A DNA stretch of 64,000 nucleotides from Saccharomonospora glauca K62 (GCF_000243395.2 NZ_CM001484.1:4140662-4204661), one strand, 5' to 3'; counted from the first letter of the stretch, positions 34,996 through 46,594 are shown. The notes: generated by a model from the letters alone, not told the origin. Made by a program: numbers and translations.

Positions 34996-35069
34996 CGGGG
35001 TGTGGCGCAGCTTGGTAGCGTGCCTCGTTCGGGTCGAGGAGGTCGTGGGTTCAAATCCCGCCACCCCGA
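34996..35069 (+). tRNA. tRNA-Pro (anticodon CGG)
   Basis: The 7-bp acceptor stem is CGGGGTG (34996-35002) with CACCCCG (35062-35068), and A35069 is the discriminator. The anticodon stem CCTCG/CGAGG frames loop TTCGGGT with anticodon CGG at 35030-35032, reading CCG. A T-loop GGTTCAAATCC is present, and CCA is not encoded. A possible -10, TAAACT, overlaps the upstream stop codon. Confidence 0.95.
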
Positions 35070-35075
35070 CGTTGC

Positions 35076-35105
35076 AGGCCCCGCCCGGCCAACCGGGCGG
35101 GGCCT
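35076..35105. terminator. Terminator after tRNA-Pro
   Basis: A perfect 13-bp stem (35076-35088 with 35093-35105) has a CCAA loop. It lies between the tRNA and the convergent methyltransferase gene, so it can act in both directions. Confidence 0.88.
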
Positions 35106-35123
35106 TGTCGTTTCCTTCGCCCG

Positions 35124-35867
35124 TCACCGCACGGCCACCGTCTCCACCCAGCACTGACTGACCTCGCCCTGTCCACCGCGCACCCACATCCACGCCGAAC
35201 GGGCGGCACTCGCGAGCTGCGGGTCCATGTAGTCGCCCGAGTCACTCAGTGCCTCGGCGAGCTCGCTCTCGATGGTCCGGGCCAACTGCCGGTAGTCCGT
35301 GCCCGCGTGGAAACGGGCCCGCGAGCGGATGTCGCGGAACCCCGCGAACCGCACCCAGTCCTCGACGTGCTTACCCGCCGCCGGATCGCCGCCCTCGCGC
35401 CGCCGCAGCATGGTCCACCCGCGCAACGCCGCGTCGACGTTGGCGGTCCTCGGCTTGACCCTGGTGCGGCTCCAGTCCGGCGTCGACAGCGCCAGCAGGC
35501 CACCGGGTCTCAGCACCCTGGCGAACTCGGCGAGCACGCGTCTGGGCTCCCGGACGCGATCCAGCAGTCCGTGGGCGTAGACCACGTCGACCGACTCCGA
35601 GCGCACGGCCAGGGCCGTGGGATCGGAGGCGGCGAAATCGATGGTGGACACGGCGGCCAGCTCGCTCGCCCGCCGCGCTTGCCGCAGCCCTTCGACGTCG
35701 GTGTCCAGCCCGACGACGTGAAGTGGATGCGTGGCCGTGCTCAGACTCGTCGTCAGCCCGATGTCACCGCGGTGCCCCGGAAGAACGCAGCCGACGGCGA
35801 GCACCCGCATCCCCGGCCGCAACAACGGCAACAGGAAGTTCGCGTGACCCGCCTGCCCCTGATTCAC
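35124..35867 (-). CDS. SAM-dependent methyltransferase, class I
   Basis: This 247-residue protein has a class I methyltransferase core with VLAVGCVLPG in place of the usual D-x-G-x-G loop, VVGLDTD as the acidic ribose-binding strand, VDVVYAHGLLDRV and LRPGGLLALSTPDW. The altered motif I could weaken SAM binding. GTG 35867 is chosen because upstream codons overlap the divergent peptidase start. The substrate is unknown. Confidence 0.75.
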   Translation of the reverse strand: MNQGQAGHANFLLPLLRPGMRVLAVGCVLPGHRGDIGLTTSLSTATHPLHVVGLDTDVEGLRQARRASELAAVSTIDFAASDPTALAVRSESVDVVYAHGLLDRVREPRRVLAEFARVLRPGGLLALSTPDWSRTRVKPRTANVDAALRGWTMLRRREGGDPAAGKHVEDWVRFAGFRDIRSRARFHAGTDYRQLARTIESELAEALSDSGDYMDPQLASAARSAWMWVRGGQGEVSQCWVETVAVR

Positions 35868-35902
35868 GCTGCCAACCCTACGGACCTGGCAGGATCGCGG
35901 GG

Positions 35903-37732
35903 GTGAGCACACAACATCCGAGCCCCCGAGTTCCCGAGACGTTGTTCGGAGATCCCGAAGCGGAGGCCCGTTGGAGGGCCCGGTTCAGCGCGCCTCGCGT
36001 GTCGCTGCCGGGCTGGGCGCTCGACGCCCCCGACGCGAGTCTCTACGTCTCCAACGCGAGCGGCGTGTGGGAGATCTACGCCTGGGACCGTTCCACCGAC
36101 ACGCACCGGCAGGTCACCGACCGCCCCAACGGCACCATGCACGGCACGCTGTCGCCCGACGGTGAGTGGATCTGGTGGTTCGACGACACCGACGGCGACG
36201 AGTTCGGCTCGTGGGTGCGGGAGCCGTTCGCGGGTGGGGCGGCTCCCGAACCGGCCCTGCCCGACGTTCCCGCGGGCTACCCGGCGGGGCTGGGGCTCGG
36301 ACACCGGGTGTGCGCGGTCGGCGTGTCGACCGACGACGGCAGCTCCCTATACCTGCACCGGGACGGTCGGACGGAGCGGTTCTACGCCAGCGAGCACGAC
36401 GCCGAGGTGGCCGCCCTGTCGCGGGACGAACGGCTACTGGCCATCGGGCACTCCGAGCACGGTGACTCCCGCCACCCCGCGCTGCGAGTGGTGTCGTGCG
36501 ACGGGTTCGACGTCGTGGCGGAGAAGTGGGACGGCGAGGGCAAGGGACTCACCGCCCTCGCGTTCTCCCCGCGCCCCGGCGACTCGCGGCTCCTCGTGCA
36601 GCACGAGCGACACGAGCGCGAGGAGCTGCTGATCTGGGACGTCGAGGCGGACACGGAGACCGAGCTCCACATCGACCTGCCGGGCGAGATCACCGGCGAC
36701 TGGTACCCCGACGCCGACGCCCTGCTGATCGCCCAGTTCGACAAGGGACGCACGAGGTTGTACCGGTACGACCTCGACACGGCGACGTTGACCTCGCTCG
36801 ACTCCCGGCCCGGATACGTCGGGGGCGCGGCGGTGCGGCCCGACGGCTCCGTGGAGTACGTGTGGTCGAACGCCGCCGAACCGCCGCTCGTGCGCGTCCG
36901 CGAGCCAGGTGGCGAGGACCGCGTCCTGATCACACCGCCCGGAGAACGGGCGCCGGGGTCCCGCCCGGTCACCGACCAGTTCGTGGCCGGCCCCGGCGGC
37001 GACGTGCACGCCCTGATCTCGACCCCCGAGGACGGCACGCGCCCGCTGCCCACGGTGTTCCTGCTGCACGGTGGCCCGCACTCGGCCGACGAGGACCGCT
37101 TCTCCGCCTACCGCGCGGTGTGGCTGGACGCGGGCTTCGCCGTCGTGGAGGTGAACTACCGCGGTTCGACCGGCTACGGGTCGGCGTGGCGCGACGCCAT
37201 CGAGGGCAGGCCCGGTCTGACGGAGCTGGAGGACGTCGCGGCGGTGCACGACTGGGCCGTCGAGTCGGGACTCTCCGATCCCGACCGGTGTGTGGTCGCG
37301 GGCGCATCGTGGGGCGGGTACCTGACCCTGCTGGCCCTGGGAACCCAACCGCAACGCTGGGCCGCGGGGGTGGCCGGCGTGCCGGTGGCCGACTACGTCA
37401 CCGCCTACGCCGACGAGATGGAGCCGCTGCGGGCGTTCGACCGCGCGTTGTTCGGCGGCTCGCCGTCGGAGGTGCCCGAGGTGTACGAGAAGTGCTCACC
37501 GATCACCTACGTCGACAACGTCAGGGCACCGGTGCTCGTGCTGGCGGGCGACAACGACCCGCGCTGCCCCATCCGGCAGATCGAGAACTACCTCGACCGG
37601 CTCGCGCAACGGAAGGCCGACTACGCGTTCTACCGCTACGACGCCGGGCACGGCTCGCTCGTCGTGGCCGAGACCGTCAAACAGACGGCCATCGAGGTCG
37701 ACTTCGCACGGCGCGCGGTCGGCCTCTCCTGA
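35903..37732 (+). CDS. S9 family prolyl-oligopeptidase-type peptidase
   Basis: This 609-residue protein has an N-terminal beta-propeller with repeated blade-like motifs (about 30-360) and a C-terminal alpha/beta hydrolase domain. The nucleophile is Ser469 in GASWGGY, with Asp in AGDNDPRCP and His in AGHGSLV. It resembles acylaminoacyl-peptidases and has no signal peptide, so it is probably cytosolic. GTG 35903 is 35 bases from the divergent methyltransferase start. A bidirectional terminator follows. Confidence 0.88.
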   Translation: MSTQHPSPRVPETLFGDPEAEARWRARFSAPRVSLPGWALDAPDASLYVSNASGVWEIYAWDRSTDTHRQVTDRPNGTMHGTLSPDGEWIWWFDDTDGDEFGSWVREPFAGGAAPEPALPDVPAGYPAGLGLGHRVCAVGVSTDDGSSLYLHRDGRTERFYASEHDAEVAALSRDERLLAIGHSEHGDSRHPALRVVSCDGFDVVAEKWDGEGKGLTALAFSPRPGDSRLLVQHERHEREELLIWDVEADTETELHIDLPGEITGDWYPDADALLIAQFDKGRTRLYRYDLDTATLTSLDSRPGYVGGAAVRPDGSVEYVWSNAAEPPLVRVREPGGEDRVLITPPGERAPGSRPVTDQFVAGPGGDVHALISTPEDGTRPLPTVFLLHGGPHSADEDRFSAYRAVWLDAGFAVVEVNYRGSTGYGSAWRDAIEGRPGLTELEDVAAVHDWAVESGLSDPDRCVVAGASWGGYLTLLALGTQPQRWAAGVAGVPVADYVTAYADEMEPLRAFDRALFGGSPSEVPEVYEKCSPITYVDNVRAPVLVLAGDNDPRCPIRQIENYLDRLAQRKADYAFYRYDAGHGSLVVAETVKQTAIEVDFARRAVGLS

Positions 37733-37739
37733 CGACGCA

Positions 37740-37778
37740 CGAGGGCCACCTCCCCGTTTCCGGTGGAGGTGGCCCTCG
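37740..37778. terminator. Bidirectional terminator (S9 peptidase / dps)
   Basis: A perfect 14-bp stem (37740-37753 with 37765-37778) lies between convergent genes. The 11-base loop can form a further short stem. Confidence 0.88.
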
Positions 37779-37793
37779 GCTCGCGCCCTGCGT

Positions 37794-38270
37794 TCAGGCC
37801 TTCTGCGCCTGCCACATCCAGTGCTGTTTCTCCAGCTCCTGGGTGATCTCGATCAACAGGTCCTGGGTGACGAGATCGCTCTTGTCCGTCTCGTCGATCC
37901 GAACTCGCATGCGTTGGATCAGCCGGTCGAGGATCTCGACGATCTTGTCGACGGTCAGGTCCGTGGTCTGCCAGTTGTCCGGGTACTCCGGCAGTCCGGA
38001 GCTCTCCATCACCGTCTTCGCCTTGCCGTTCGGCGACACCCCGATGGCGTTGGCCCTCTCGGCCACGGAGTCGACGAACTCACGGGCCGCCGAGGTGAGT
38101 TCGTCGAGCTGAAGGTGCACGCTGCGGAAGTTACGGCCGACAACGTTCCAGTGCGCCTGCTTGGCGATCAAGCTCAGATCGATGAGGTCGACGAGGGTCG
38201 ACTGCAGGACGCTCGCCGTCAGCTCCTTGTCACTCTCCTTGAGCGGGCTCTTGATGGGCGAGTTCGCCAT
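37794..38270 (-). CDS. dps: Dps-family ferritin-like protein
   Basis: This 158-residue protein of the DNA-starvation/ferritin-like family has KQAHWNVVG with a ferroxidase His, and the second-helix acidic cluster (HLQLDEL). Dps dodecamers oxidise and store iron and can protect DNA. It ends with the motif EKQHWMWQAQ. It is encoded 36 bases after the FMN-reductase gene on the same strand, so the two may be co-transcribed as redox-stress genes. Confidence 0.92.
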   Translation of the reverse strand: MANSPIKSPLKESDKELTASVLQSTLVDLIDLSLIAKQAHWNVVGRNFRSVHLQLDELTSAAREFVDSVAERANAIGVSPNGKAKTVMESSGLPEYPDNWQTTDLTVDKIVEILDRLIQRMRVRIDETDKSDLVTQDLLIEITQELEKQHWMWQAQKA

Positions 38271-38306
38271 CGTGCTGTCCTCCCTGCGCTGTCGGATGAC
38301 GCGGGA

Positions 38307-38906
38307 CTACCCGTCCGTGGGGTCGGCGAAACCCGCGGCGAGCTGCGCGAGGGCGAACTCGGTCACCTGACGGCCGATGAGGCGCAGATTGTTCTCGACC
38401 TTCTGCTCGGAGGCGCCGCCCACCTCGTCGAACTTCACCTCCGCGGAGTTCACGGCTCCGCCGAGGGGGGTGGGCCAGCCCCGCAGGGCATGCGCGATCG
38501 TGCGCATCTGATTCAACGTCGTGACGGCCGCCTGCCACCCGTGCGCCACGGCGATCAGTCCCACGGCGCGACCGTGCAGGTACGGCCGGGAGTCCTCCCG
38601 GAGGTCCTCGATGTAGTCCAGCGCGTTCTTGACCAGCCCGGACAGCGCCCCGTGGTAGCCGGGCGACACGACGATCACGCCGTCTGCCTCGCGGACGGCT
38701 TCCACGAGCCGCACCGCGAGTTCGCTGCGTTCGCTCACCCCGGCGTCGTAGAAGGGCAGCCGTAAGGCCTCACCGGTCAGGGCCGTGGTCACGGCTCCGG
38801 CTTCTTCGGCACCCGCCAGAGCAAGCCGCAAAGCCCGCTCGGACTGCGAGCCGTTACGAAGAGAACCGCCGAGTCCGAGGACTCGGATCGTACGTGTCGC
38901 TGTCAC
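38307..38906 (-). CDS. NADPH-dependent FMN reductase
   Basis: This 199-residue flavodoxin-like protein has an N-terminal GLGGSLRNGSQSERAL phosphate-binding loop, the VVSPGYHGALSGLVKNALDY flavin motif and AHGWQAAV. These mark the SsuE/azoreductase-type FMN reductase family. It should reduce flavin or quinone with NAD(P)H. The GTG start at 38906 gives the expected beta-strand. It is upstream of dps and may share its transcript. Confidence 0.88.
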   Translation of the reverse strand: MTATRTIRVLGLGGSLRNGSQSERALRLALAGAEEAGAVTTALTGEALRLPFYDAGVSERSELAVRLVEAVREADGVIVVSPGYHGALSGLVKNALDYIEDLREDSRPYLHGRAVGLIAVAHGWQAAVTTLNQMRTIAHALRGWPTPLGGAVNSAEVKFDEVGGASEQKVENNLRLIGRQVTEFALAQLAAGFADPTDG

Positions 38907-39043
38907 CTTCCCGAGGCTAGACGCTCGACTTCAGTCGAAGTCCAGAGTCGTTCGAGGGAACTCCGTCACACCGCGGACGCGTCTGGCCACGTGGTCTACT
39001 CCTGAGTAGCCTTGGGGCCGCCGTCATGACGGGAGGAACTCAC

Positions 39044-40102
39044 ATGGCGCTACCCGCCCACATCCGCATCCAGGCCGCCGGTGCTCAACTGCTCTACGCG
39101 CTTCCCCGTCCGTTGCGTCGTCTCGTCGCGGGACGTCCCGTCCGCATCGACGGACAGGAACTCTCCCTCGACGCGCAGCTCCTGCTGCGACTCCAGCGGT
39201 TGTCCGGCACCTCGCTCGTCCAGGGGTCGGTCGAGCGGTCCAGGAAGTCCCTCGACCTCTCCCGGCACCTCGTGAGCGGTCCACCCGTACAACCCGTGCT
39301 CACGCGTGAAGTGGCCATTCCCGCACCGCACGGGGAGATCCCGGCAACCCTCTACACGCCGGAGGGCCTGCCCACCGGGTCGGGCCTGCTCGTCTTCTAC
39401 CACGGCGGCGGTTGGGTGGTCGGATCACGGCGGAGCCACGACAACGTCGCGCGGTTCCTCGCCAAGCATGCCGGGGTCCGGGTGCTGTCGGTGGAGTACC
39501 GTCTCGCCCCCGAACACCCGTTCCCGGCGGCACAGGAGGACGCGCTGACGGCGTTCGACTTCGCGCACGAGAAGGCCGGGGACCTCGGAGCCGACCCGCG
39601 ACGCGTGGCGGTGGGCGGCGACAGCGCGGGCGGCAACCTGGCCGCGGTCACCGCCCAGGTGACCACCCGACGCGGCGGTCCCTCGCCCGCGTTCCAACTC
39701 CTGCTCTACCCCGGCGTGGACGCCACCCGGCACCGCCGGTCGCGCGAGCTGTTCGCCGACGGGTTCTTCCTCACCGACGAGCACATGACCTGGTTCATCG
39801 ACCACTACGCACCCGCCGGTGTGGACCGTTCCGATCCCGCCCTGTCCCCGCTGCTGGCCGAGGACTTCTCGGGACTGCCACCCGCCTACGTGGCGACGGC
39901 GGGATTCGACCCGCTGCGCGACGAGGGCGAGGCCTACGCGGCCAAGCTCGCCGACGCTGGCGTACCCGTGGCGTTGTCCCGGCAGTCCGACCTCATCCAC
40001 GGGTACGCGAACTTCCTCGGCGTCGGACGGCGCTTCCGGGAAGCACTGGCCGAGGCGGCGGGGGCCCTGCGGGTGGGACTGAGCCACCCGGCCTCCGAGT
40101 AG
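39044..40102 (+). CDS. Alpha/beta hydrolase, HSL-family esterase
   Basis: This 352-residue esterase of the hormone-sensitive-lipase group has HGGGWVVG (oxyanion), GDSAGGN with Ser194, an Asp in FDPLRDEG and His in DLIHGY. No signal peptide is seen. ATG 39044 is preferred over ATG 39026 because GGGAGG lies seven bases upstream. It converges with the ferredoxin-P450 pair and may act in the same catabolic or natural-product setting; that link is positional only. Confidence 0.87.
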   Translation: MALPAHIRIQAAGAQLLYALPRPLRRLVAGRPVRIDGQELSLDAQLLLRLQRLSGTSLVQGSVERSRKSLDLSRHLVSGPPVQPVLTREVAIPAPHGEIPATLYTPEGLPTGSGLLVFYHGGGWVVGSRRSHDNVARFLAKHAGVRVLSVEYRLAPEHPFPAAQEDALTAFDFAHEKAGDLGADPRRVAVGGDSAGGNLAAVTAQVTTRRGGPSPAFQLLLYPGVDATRHRRSRELFADGFFLTDEHMTWFIDHYAPAGVDRSDPALSPLLAEDFSGLPPAYVATAGFDPLRDEGEAYAAKLADAGVPVALSRQSDLIHGYANFLGVGRRFREALAEAAGALRVGLSHPASE

Positions 40103-40123
40103 GGCCCGGCCGCCGGAGCGGGG

Positions 40124-40321
40124 CTAGTCCTCGACGAGGGAAAGTGCCCGTCCCGGACAAAGCTCCACGGCCTGGCGCACGTTCTCCAGCTGCTCACCAG
40201 TCGGCCGCTCGACCAGGACGACGACCGTGCCGTCGTCGTCGTTCTGGTCGAACACGGCGGATTCGGTCAGCACGCACTGTCCCGCTCCCACACAGCGGTC
40301 GGTGTCCGCGACGATACGCAT
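40124..40321 (-). CDS. 3Fe-4S ferredoxin for P450
   Basis: This 65-residue ferredoxin has ligands Cys10, Cys16 and Cys55 (ELCPGRAL). The missing fourth cysteine (Gly13 in its place) indicates a 3Fe-4S cluster, typical of P450 redox partners in actinobacteria. It begins three bases after the P450 stop, so it is co-transcribed and presumably passes electrons to it. Confidence 0.93.
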   Translation of the reverse strand: MRIVADTDRCVGAGQCVLTESAVFDQNDDDGTVVVLVERPTGEQLENVRQAVELCPGRALSLVED

Positions 40322-40324
40322 GGT

Positions 40325-41518
40325 CTAGTCCTCCCAGGTGACGGGGAATTCGTGAATGCCGTAGACGGCGGCGTGGTCCTTGAACGGCAGCTCCTCGCGC
40401 GGTACGGCCGGACGCAGTCCGGGGACGCGCCGGAACAACGTGTCGAACACGATCCGCAGTTCCATCCGAGCGAGGTTCTGGCCGAGGCACTGGTGAGCGC
40501 CGAAACCGAACGCCAGGTGGTGCCGCGCGCCGCGTTCGACGTCGAACTCGTCGGGGCGGTCGAACACCTCCGGGTCGCGATTGCCGACGTTGGTGAGCGG
40601 CAGCACGCCCTCGCCCTTGCGGATCAGCACGCCCCCGATCTCCACGTCGGCCACGGCGACCCGCGAGACCGCGAACTCGGCGATGGTGAAGTAACGCAGC
40701 AATTCCTCGACCGCGGAGTCCAGCGTCGTCGGGTTCTCGCGAATCTTCCGGATGCTCTCGGGATGCTCCAAAAACGCCAGGGTTCCCAGCGAGATCATGT
40801 TGGCCGTGGTCTCGTGCCCGGCGATGAGCAGCAGGAACGCGAGCCTGACCAGTTCCTCGCGGTCGTTCCACTTGCCGAGCTGACGGCTGAGCAGATCGTC
40901 GGCCGGAGCCTTCTCCTTCTCCGCTATCAAGTTGTCGAGGTAGTCGCGCAATTCGGTGAGCGACCGCAGGCGTTCCTCCGGTGCGGTGGTCCTGGTGATC
41001 AAGCGGGAGGAATGGGTCTGGAAGAACTCGTGATCGGAGTAGGGGACCCCGAGCAGTTCGCAGATCACCAGGGACGGCACGGGCAGCGACAACGACGTCA
41101 CCAGATCGGTCGGACGCGGGCCGGCGAGCATGGCGTCGATGTGGTCGTCGACGATCTGCTGGATTCGGGGACGCAGGGCGGCCAGGCGCTTCACGGTGAA
41201 CTCGCCGACCACAGCGCGCCGCGCCGGGCCGTGCTCCGGCGGGTCCATGTCGAGCAGGGACAAGCGGAAGTTGACATTCTCCAGTCGTTGCCCCGCCACC
41301 AATCGCGGGGAGTTCGGATTGCTGCGGTCGGAGCTGAACCGCGGGTCCGTCAACATCGCCCGGATGTCCGCGTGCCGGGTCAGCACCCACGCCGTGTCAC
41401 CGCTCGGCAGCATGACCCGCGAAACCGGCGCTTCCCGCTGCAAGCGGCGGTGTTCCTCCGGCGGCTCGTACGGACAGGAGCGGGTGATGGGCAGGGTCTC
41501 GGGAAGCTGAGCGGTCAT
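40325..41518 (-). CDS. Cytochrome P450
   Basis: This 397-residue soluble P450 has I-helix AGHETT (233-238), the ExxR pair Glu272-Arg275, and heme loop FGFGAHQCLG with Cys344. The PPEHGPARR segment and overall length match actinobacterial CYP105/CYP107-like enzymes. It should hydroxylate a small lipophilic substrate using the adjacent ferredoxin. It is divergent from a TetR gene across 141 bases, which is the likely regulator. ATG 41518 gives the usual N-terminus. Confidence 0.93.
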   Translation of the reverse strand: MTAQLPETLPITRSCPYEPPEEHRRLQREAPVSRVMLPSGDTAWVLTRHADIRAMLTDPRFSSDRSNPNSPRLVAGQRLENVNFRLSLLDMDPPEHGPARRAVVGEFTVKRLAALRPRIQQIVDDHIDAMLAGPRPTDLVTSLSLPVPSLVICELLGVPYSDHEFFQTHSSRLITRTTAPEERLRSLTELRDYLDNLIAEKEKAPADDLLSRQLGKWNDREELVRLAFLLLIAGHETTANMISLGTLAFLEHPESIRKIRENPTTLDSAVEELLRYFTIAEFAVSRVAVADVEIGGVLIRKGEGVLPLTNVGNRDPEVFDRPDEFDVERGARHHLAFGFGAHQCLGQNLARMELRIVFDTLFRRVPGLRPAVPREELPFKDHAAVYGIHEFPVTWED

Positions 41519-41659
41519 GTGTCGCACCCCAATCCGAACACATATGCGGAAGGAAAAGCTCCGGTTAGCTCGTTTCCGCACGCTAGCGAAGAGCGAAGCA
41601 CTCCCGACAGCGGCGAACGGGTGAGACAATCGGAAAGATCGATGATCAGGAGGAACGGG

Positions 41660-42310
41660 ATGGTGGCTGGTCCGGAGGTCAAACTCCGTGCCGACGCGCG
41701 CCGTAACCTCGGCCAGATCCTCGCCGCCGCCCGCACGGTGTTCGCCGAGACCGGACCCGACGTGCCGATGGAGGAGATCGCGCGGCGAGCCGGAGTCGGG
41801 GTGGGCACGCTCTACCGGCGCTTCCCCGATCGGGAGGCGCTCGTCCGCGCCGTCGCCCGCGAAAGCCTGAGCGACGTCGCCGCGGAGGCCCGCCGCGCCG
41901 TCGAGGAGTCCTCCTCCGCCTGGGCCGCGCTGGTGCGGCTGCTCCGGCATTCCCGGCAGCTGCACGTGCTCGCACAGCTCACGCTGCTGTCCTCCCGAAC
42001 CAGGGAGATGCTGTGCGACGACGCCGAGGCTCGCCGGTCGTACCGCGAGGTCCTGACGACCCTGCGCGAGATCGTGAACGCGGCCCAGCGGGAAGGCACG
42101 CTGCGCGACGACGTGGGGGCCGGTGACATAGCGGTGGTGTTCTCGCTGCTGCTCAAGCAGACGCCCGCCACGCACACCTCGGACCTCCCGGCCCTCGAAC
42201 GGGCCTTCGGCCTCATGCTCGACGGCCTCCGGGCCCGCACCGGAACGCCCCTACCCGGCCGTCCCATCACCGAGGAGGACCTGCTGGCCGAGGAAACCCG
42301 TGGGAGCTGA
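41660..42310 (+). CDS. TetR-family regulator
   Basis: This 216-residue regulator has an N-terminal TetR helix-turn-helix (VPMEEIARRAGVGVGTLYRRFPDREAL) and a SBP-like C-terminal ligand domain. ATG 41660 is chosen because AGGAGG (41648-41653) lies six bases before it; ATG 41642 has no such site. It is divergent from P450-ferredoxin and 77 bases before an MFS gene. It probably represses one or both. Confidence 0.88.
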   Translation: MVAGPEVKLRADARRNLGQILAAARTVFAETGPDVPMEEIARRAGVGVGTLYRRFPDREALVRAVARESLSDVAAEARRAVEESSSAWAALVRLLRHSRQLHVLAQLTLLSSRTREMLCDDAEARRSYREVLTTLREIVNAAQREGTLRDDVGAGDIAVVFSLLLKQTPATHTSDLPALERAFGLMLDGLRARTGTPLPGRPITEEDLLAEETRGS

Positions 42311-42387
42311 CGGTCGCCCTTCGGCCTGTTCACCGGGCCGGAAAAACCTCTTGCACGGGTGTACCACTATGGGGTTCGGTCGCTGAC

Positions 42388-43602
42388 GTGGGTCTTCGAC
42401 AGTATCTCCAGCTCTTCCGCATCCGCACCCTTCCGACGGCGCTGCTGATCCTGCAGCTGACACGAATGCCGATCGTGGCGTCGAGTGTCGTGCTGACGTT
42501 GCACGTGGTGAGCGAGCTGGAACGCGGGTACGGCGCGGCGGGTCTGGTGGGGACCACGACGCTGATCGGCACGGCGCTGGGCGCCCCGACCCTCGGACGC
42601 ATGATCGACCGTTACGGCTTGAGACCCGTCGCCGCCCTCTGCGGAGTGGTCTCCTGCGTCTACTGGCTCGCCACGCCGCACCTGTCCTACGAGGTGCTGC
42701 TCGTGGCCGCGTTGCCCGCGGGCGCGCTCGTGATGCCCGCGGGGGCGATCTCCCGGCAGGTCATCACCGCGCTCGTACCCGTCGAACGCCGCCGAGCCGC
42801 CTTCTCCCTCGACCAGGTGCTGCTCGAACTCGCGTACATGAGCGGCCCAGTGCTGGTGATCTTCGTCAGCACCCAGTACTCGACCTCGCTCACACTCACC
42901 GGCATGGGCGTCGCCCACGGCGTGCTCGCCCTCGCGCTCTGGTGTCTCAACCCGCCGATCCGCTCCCCCGAGGAGTCGGCCGCACCGGCTGCTCCGAGGC
43001 CCGCCCTGCGCACGTGGGTCTCCGCGCGGTTCGTCGCCACGCTCGTCGTCGCGCTGGGAGCCGCGTTCATCCTCATGGGCACCGAACTGTCGGCCATCGC
43101 GGCGTTGCGAGCCTCCGGCGACGTGGAGTGGACCGGTGTCCTCCTCGCCGGCATGGGCGCGTCCTCCCTGCTCGGCGGGCTGGTGTACGGCGCGGCCCGG
43201 CGCGGTCTGTCCCAGCTCACGTTGATGCTGCTGCTGACCGCGTTCACGCTGCCCGTGGGCCTGGCCACCGAGACCTGGTGGGTACTCGCATTGGCGTCCG
43301 TGCCCATGAACTTCATGTGTGCCCCGACGTTGGCGGCCACGGCCGAGGCCGTGAGCCGGTCGGTGCCACACACCGTGCGTGGCATGGCGATGGGACTCCA
43401 GGACTCGGCCACCCGGCTCGGGCTCGGCCTCGGCAGCCCCGTCGTCGGTTTCGTCCTCGACCGCGCCGCCCCCGGCTGGGGCTTCGTCGCCTCCGCGATG
43501 GGCGGTCTCTGCTTCGCAGCGGTGGGAGCGACGCTGTCGGCACGGCAACGGCAGCGACACCGGAGGACCGAGGTCCCCGCCTCGCCACCGCAACCCGTCT
43601 AG
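42388..43602 (+). CDS. MFS transporter, paralogue of the 22976 protein
   Basis: This 404-residue major-facilitator protein has loop 2-3 motif GRMIDRYGLRP and twelve helices. Its first helices match the MFS protein at 22976 in style (LQLTRMPIVAS, then AGLVGTTTLIG). It follows the TetR gene on the same strand and may export the P450 product or substrate. A GTACCA half-site at 42361-42366 echoes the operator of the paralogue. Its last four bases overlap the convergent lipoprotein gene. Confidence 0.85.
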   Translation: MGLRQYLQLFRIRTLPTALLILQLTRMPIVASSVVLTLHVVSELERGYGAAGLVGTTTLIGTALGAPTLGRMIDRYGLRPVAALCGVVSCVYWLATPHLSYEVLLVAALPAGALVMPAGAISRQVITALVPVERRRAAFSLDQVLLELAYMSGPVLVIFVSTQYSTSLTLTGMGVAHGVLALALWCLNPPIRSPEESAAPAAPRPALRTWVSARFVATLVVALGAAFILMGTELSAIAALRASGDVEWTGVLLAGMGASSLLGGLVYGAARRGLSQLTLMLLLTAFTLPVGLATETWWVLALASVPMNFMCAPTLAATAEAVSRSVPHTVRGMAMGLQDSATRLGLGLGSPVVGFVLDRAAPGWGFVASAMGGLCFAAVGATLSARQRQRHRRTEVPASPPQPV

Positions 43603-43985
43603 AAGCAGGCCTGACGCAATTTGTCGAGGTTGTCGAGATTGCGCTCCAGCCATCCCGAGAAGTTGCGCAGGTGGTCGATCTTGCGTTCCTCCAGATCCAG
43701 GTAGCCGTTGGCGATGTCGAACAACGTGTCCTTCACGGTCTGGTCCATCACCCGGCTACCGAGGTCCAGCAACTGCCGGCCCTTCTCCTGCGCCTCGGCC
43801 GCCACCTGCTCCGGGCTGATGTCCGCGCTGAGGTCGATGATCTGCAACGCCTCCGCGCACACGGCCGCCTTGTCGCCCACGGACTCGGCCCCCCGTACCG
43901 CCGAGGTGACCTCGTCACAACCCGCCAACACCAGTCCCGACAACACCACGGCGACGCACACCGCCCGCCCACCCGGCATTCGCAT
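43599..43985 (-). CDS. Small lipoprotein, function unknown
   Basis: This 128-residue protein has a signal peptide and lipobox VLAGC, so it should be membrane-anchored outside the cell. The mature part is helical and charged (ALQIIDLSADISPEQVAAEA, then LDLEERKIDHLRNF). No enzymatic motif was recognised. Two further cysteines (in AVCAE and near the end, RQACF) could form a disulfide. Its stop overlaps the MFS stop. Confidence 0.75.
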   Translation of the reverse strand: MRMPGGRAVCVAVVLSGLVLAGCDEVTSAVRGAESVGDKAAVCAEALQIIDLSADISPEQVAAEAQEKGRQLLDLGSRVMDQTVKDTLFDIANGYLDLEERKIDHLRNFSGWLERNLDNLDKLRQACF

Positions 43986-44061
43986 GGGGACGACGTTACC
44001 GGCGATCGTGATGTTCCGGGCGCTCGTTGCACGCCGGGCCCGGAAAACGTGCCCGAAGAAC

Positions 44062-44113
44062 CGAAAGCCGCCTTCCGGCCACCGTCACCACGACGACCGG
44101 AAGGCGGCTTTCG
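44062..44113 (-). terminator. Terminator of the lysC-asd operon
   Basis: A perfect 17-bp stem (44062-44078 with 44097-44113) with an 18-base loop lies just past the asd stop on the minus strand. Confidence 0.85.
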
Positions 44114-44123
44114 TCGGCTTCTC

Positions 44124-46423
<2,300 letters not shown>

Positions 46424-46552
46424 TGCCTCGTACCTCCTCGCATGCCGCGCCTACCGCCGATCCGGTCTCGACGTCAGCGCGTGCGGGTCGCTTCGAGACA
46501 TCAGAGTACCGGTGGCGTAGTTCCCGTTTACCCAATTGTGTGGCGCCGACCA

Positions 46553-46564
46553 CTGGTCGACCAG
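46553..46564 (+). promoter_or_regulatory. 12-bp palindrome upstream of nitroreductase
   Basis: CTGGTCGACCAG is a perfect 12-bp palindrome. It lies in the -35 region of a CATACT -10 (46581-46586) that precedes GTG 46595 by eight bases. It is a good operator candidate. Confidence 0.4.
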
Positions 46565-46594
46565 CATTTTCAGTGGCTGGCATACTCGACCGTC

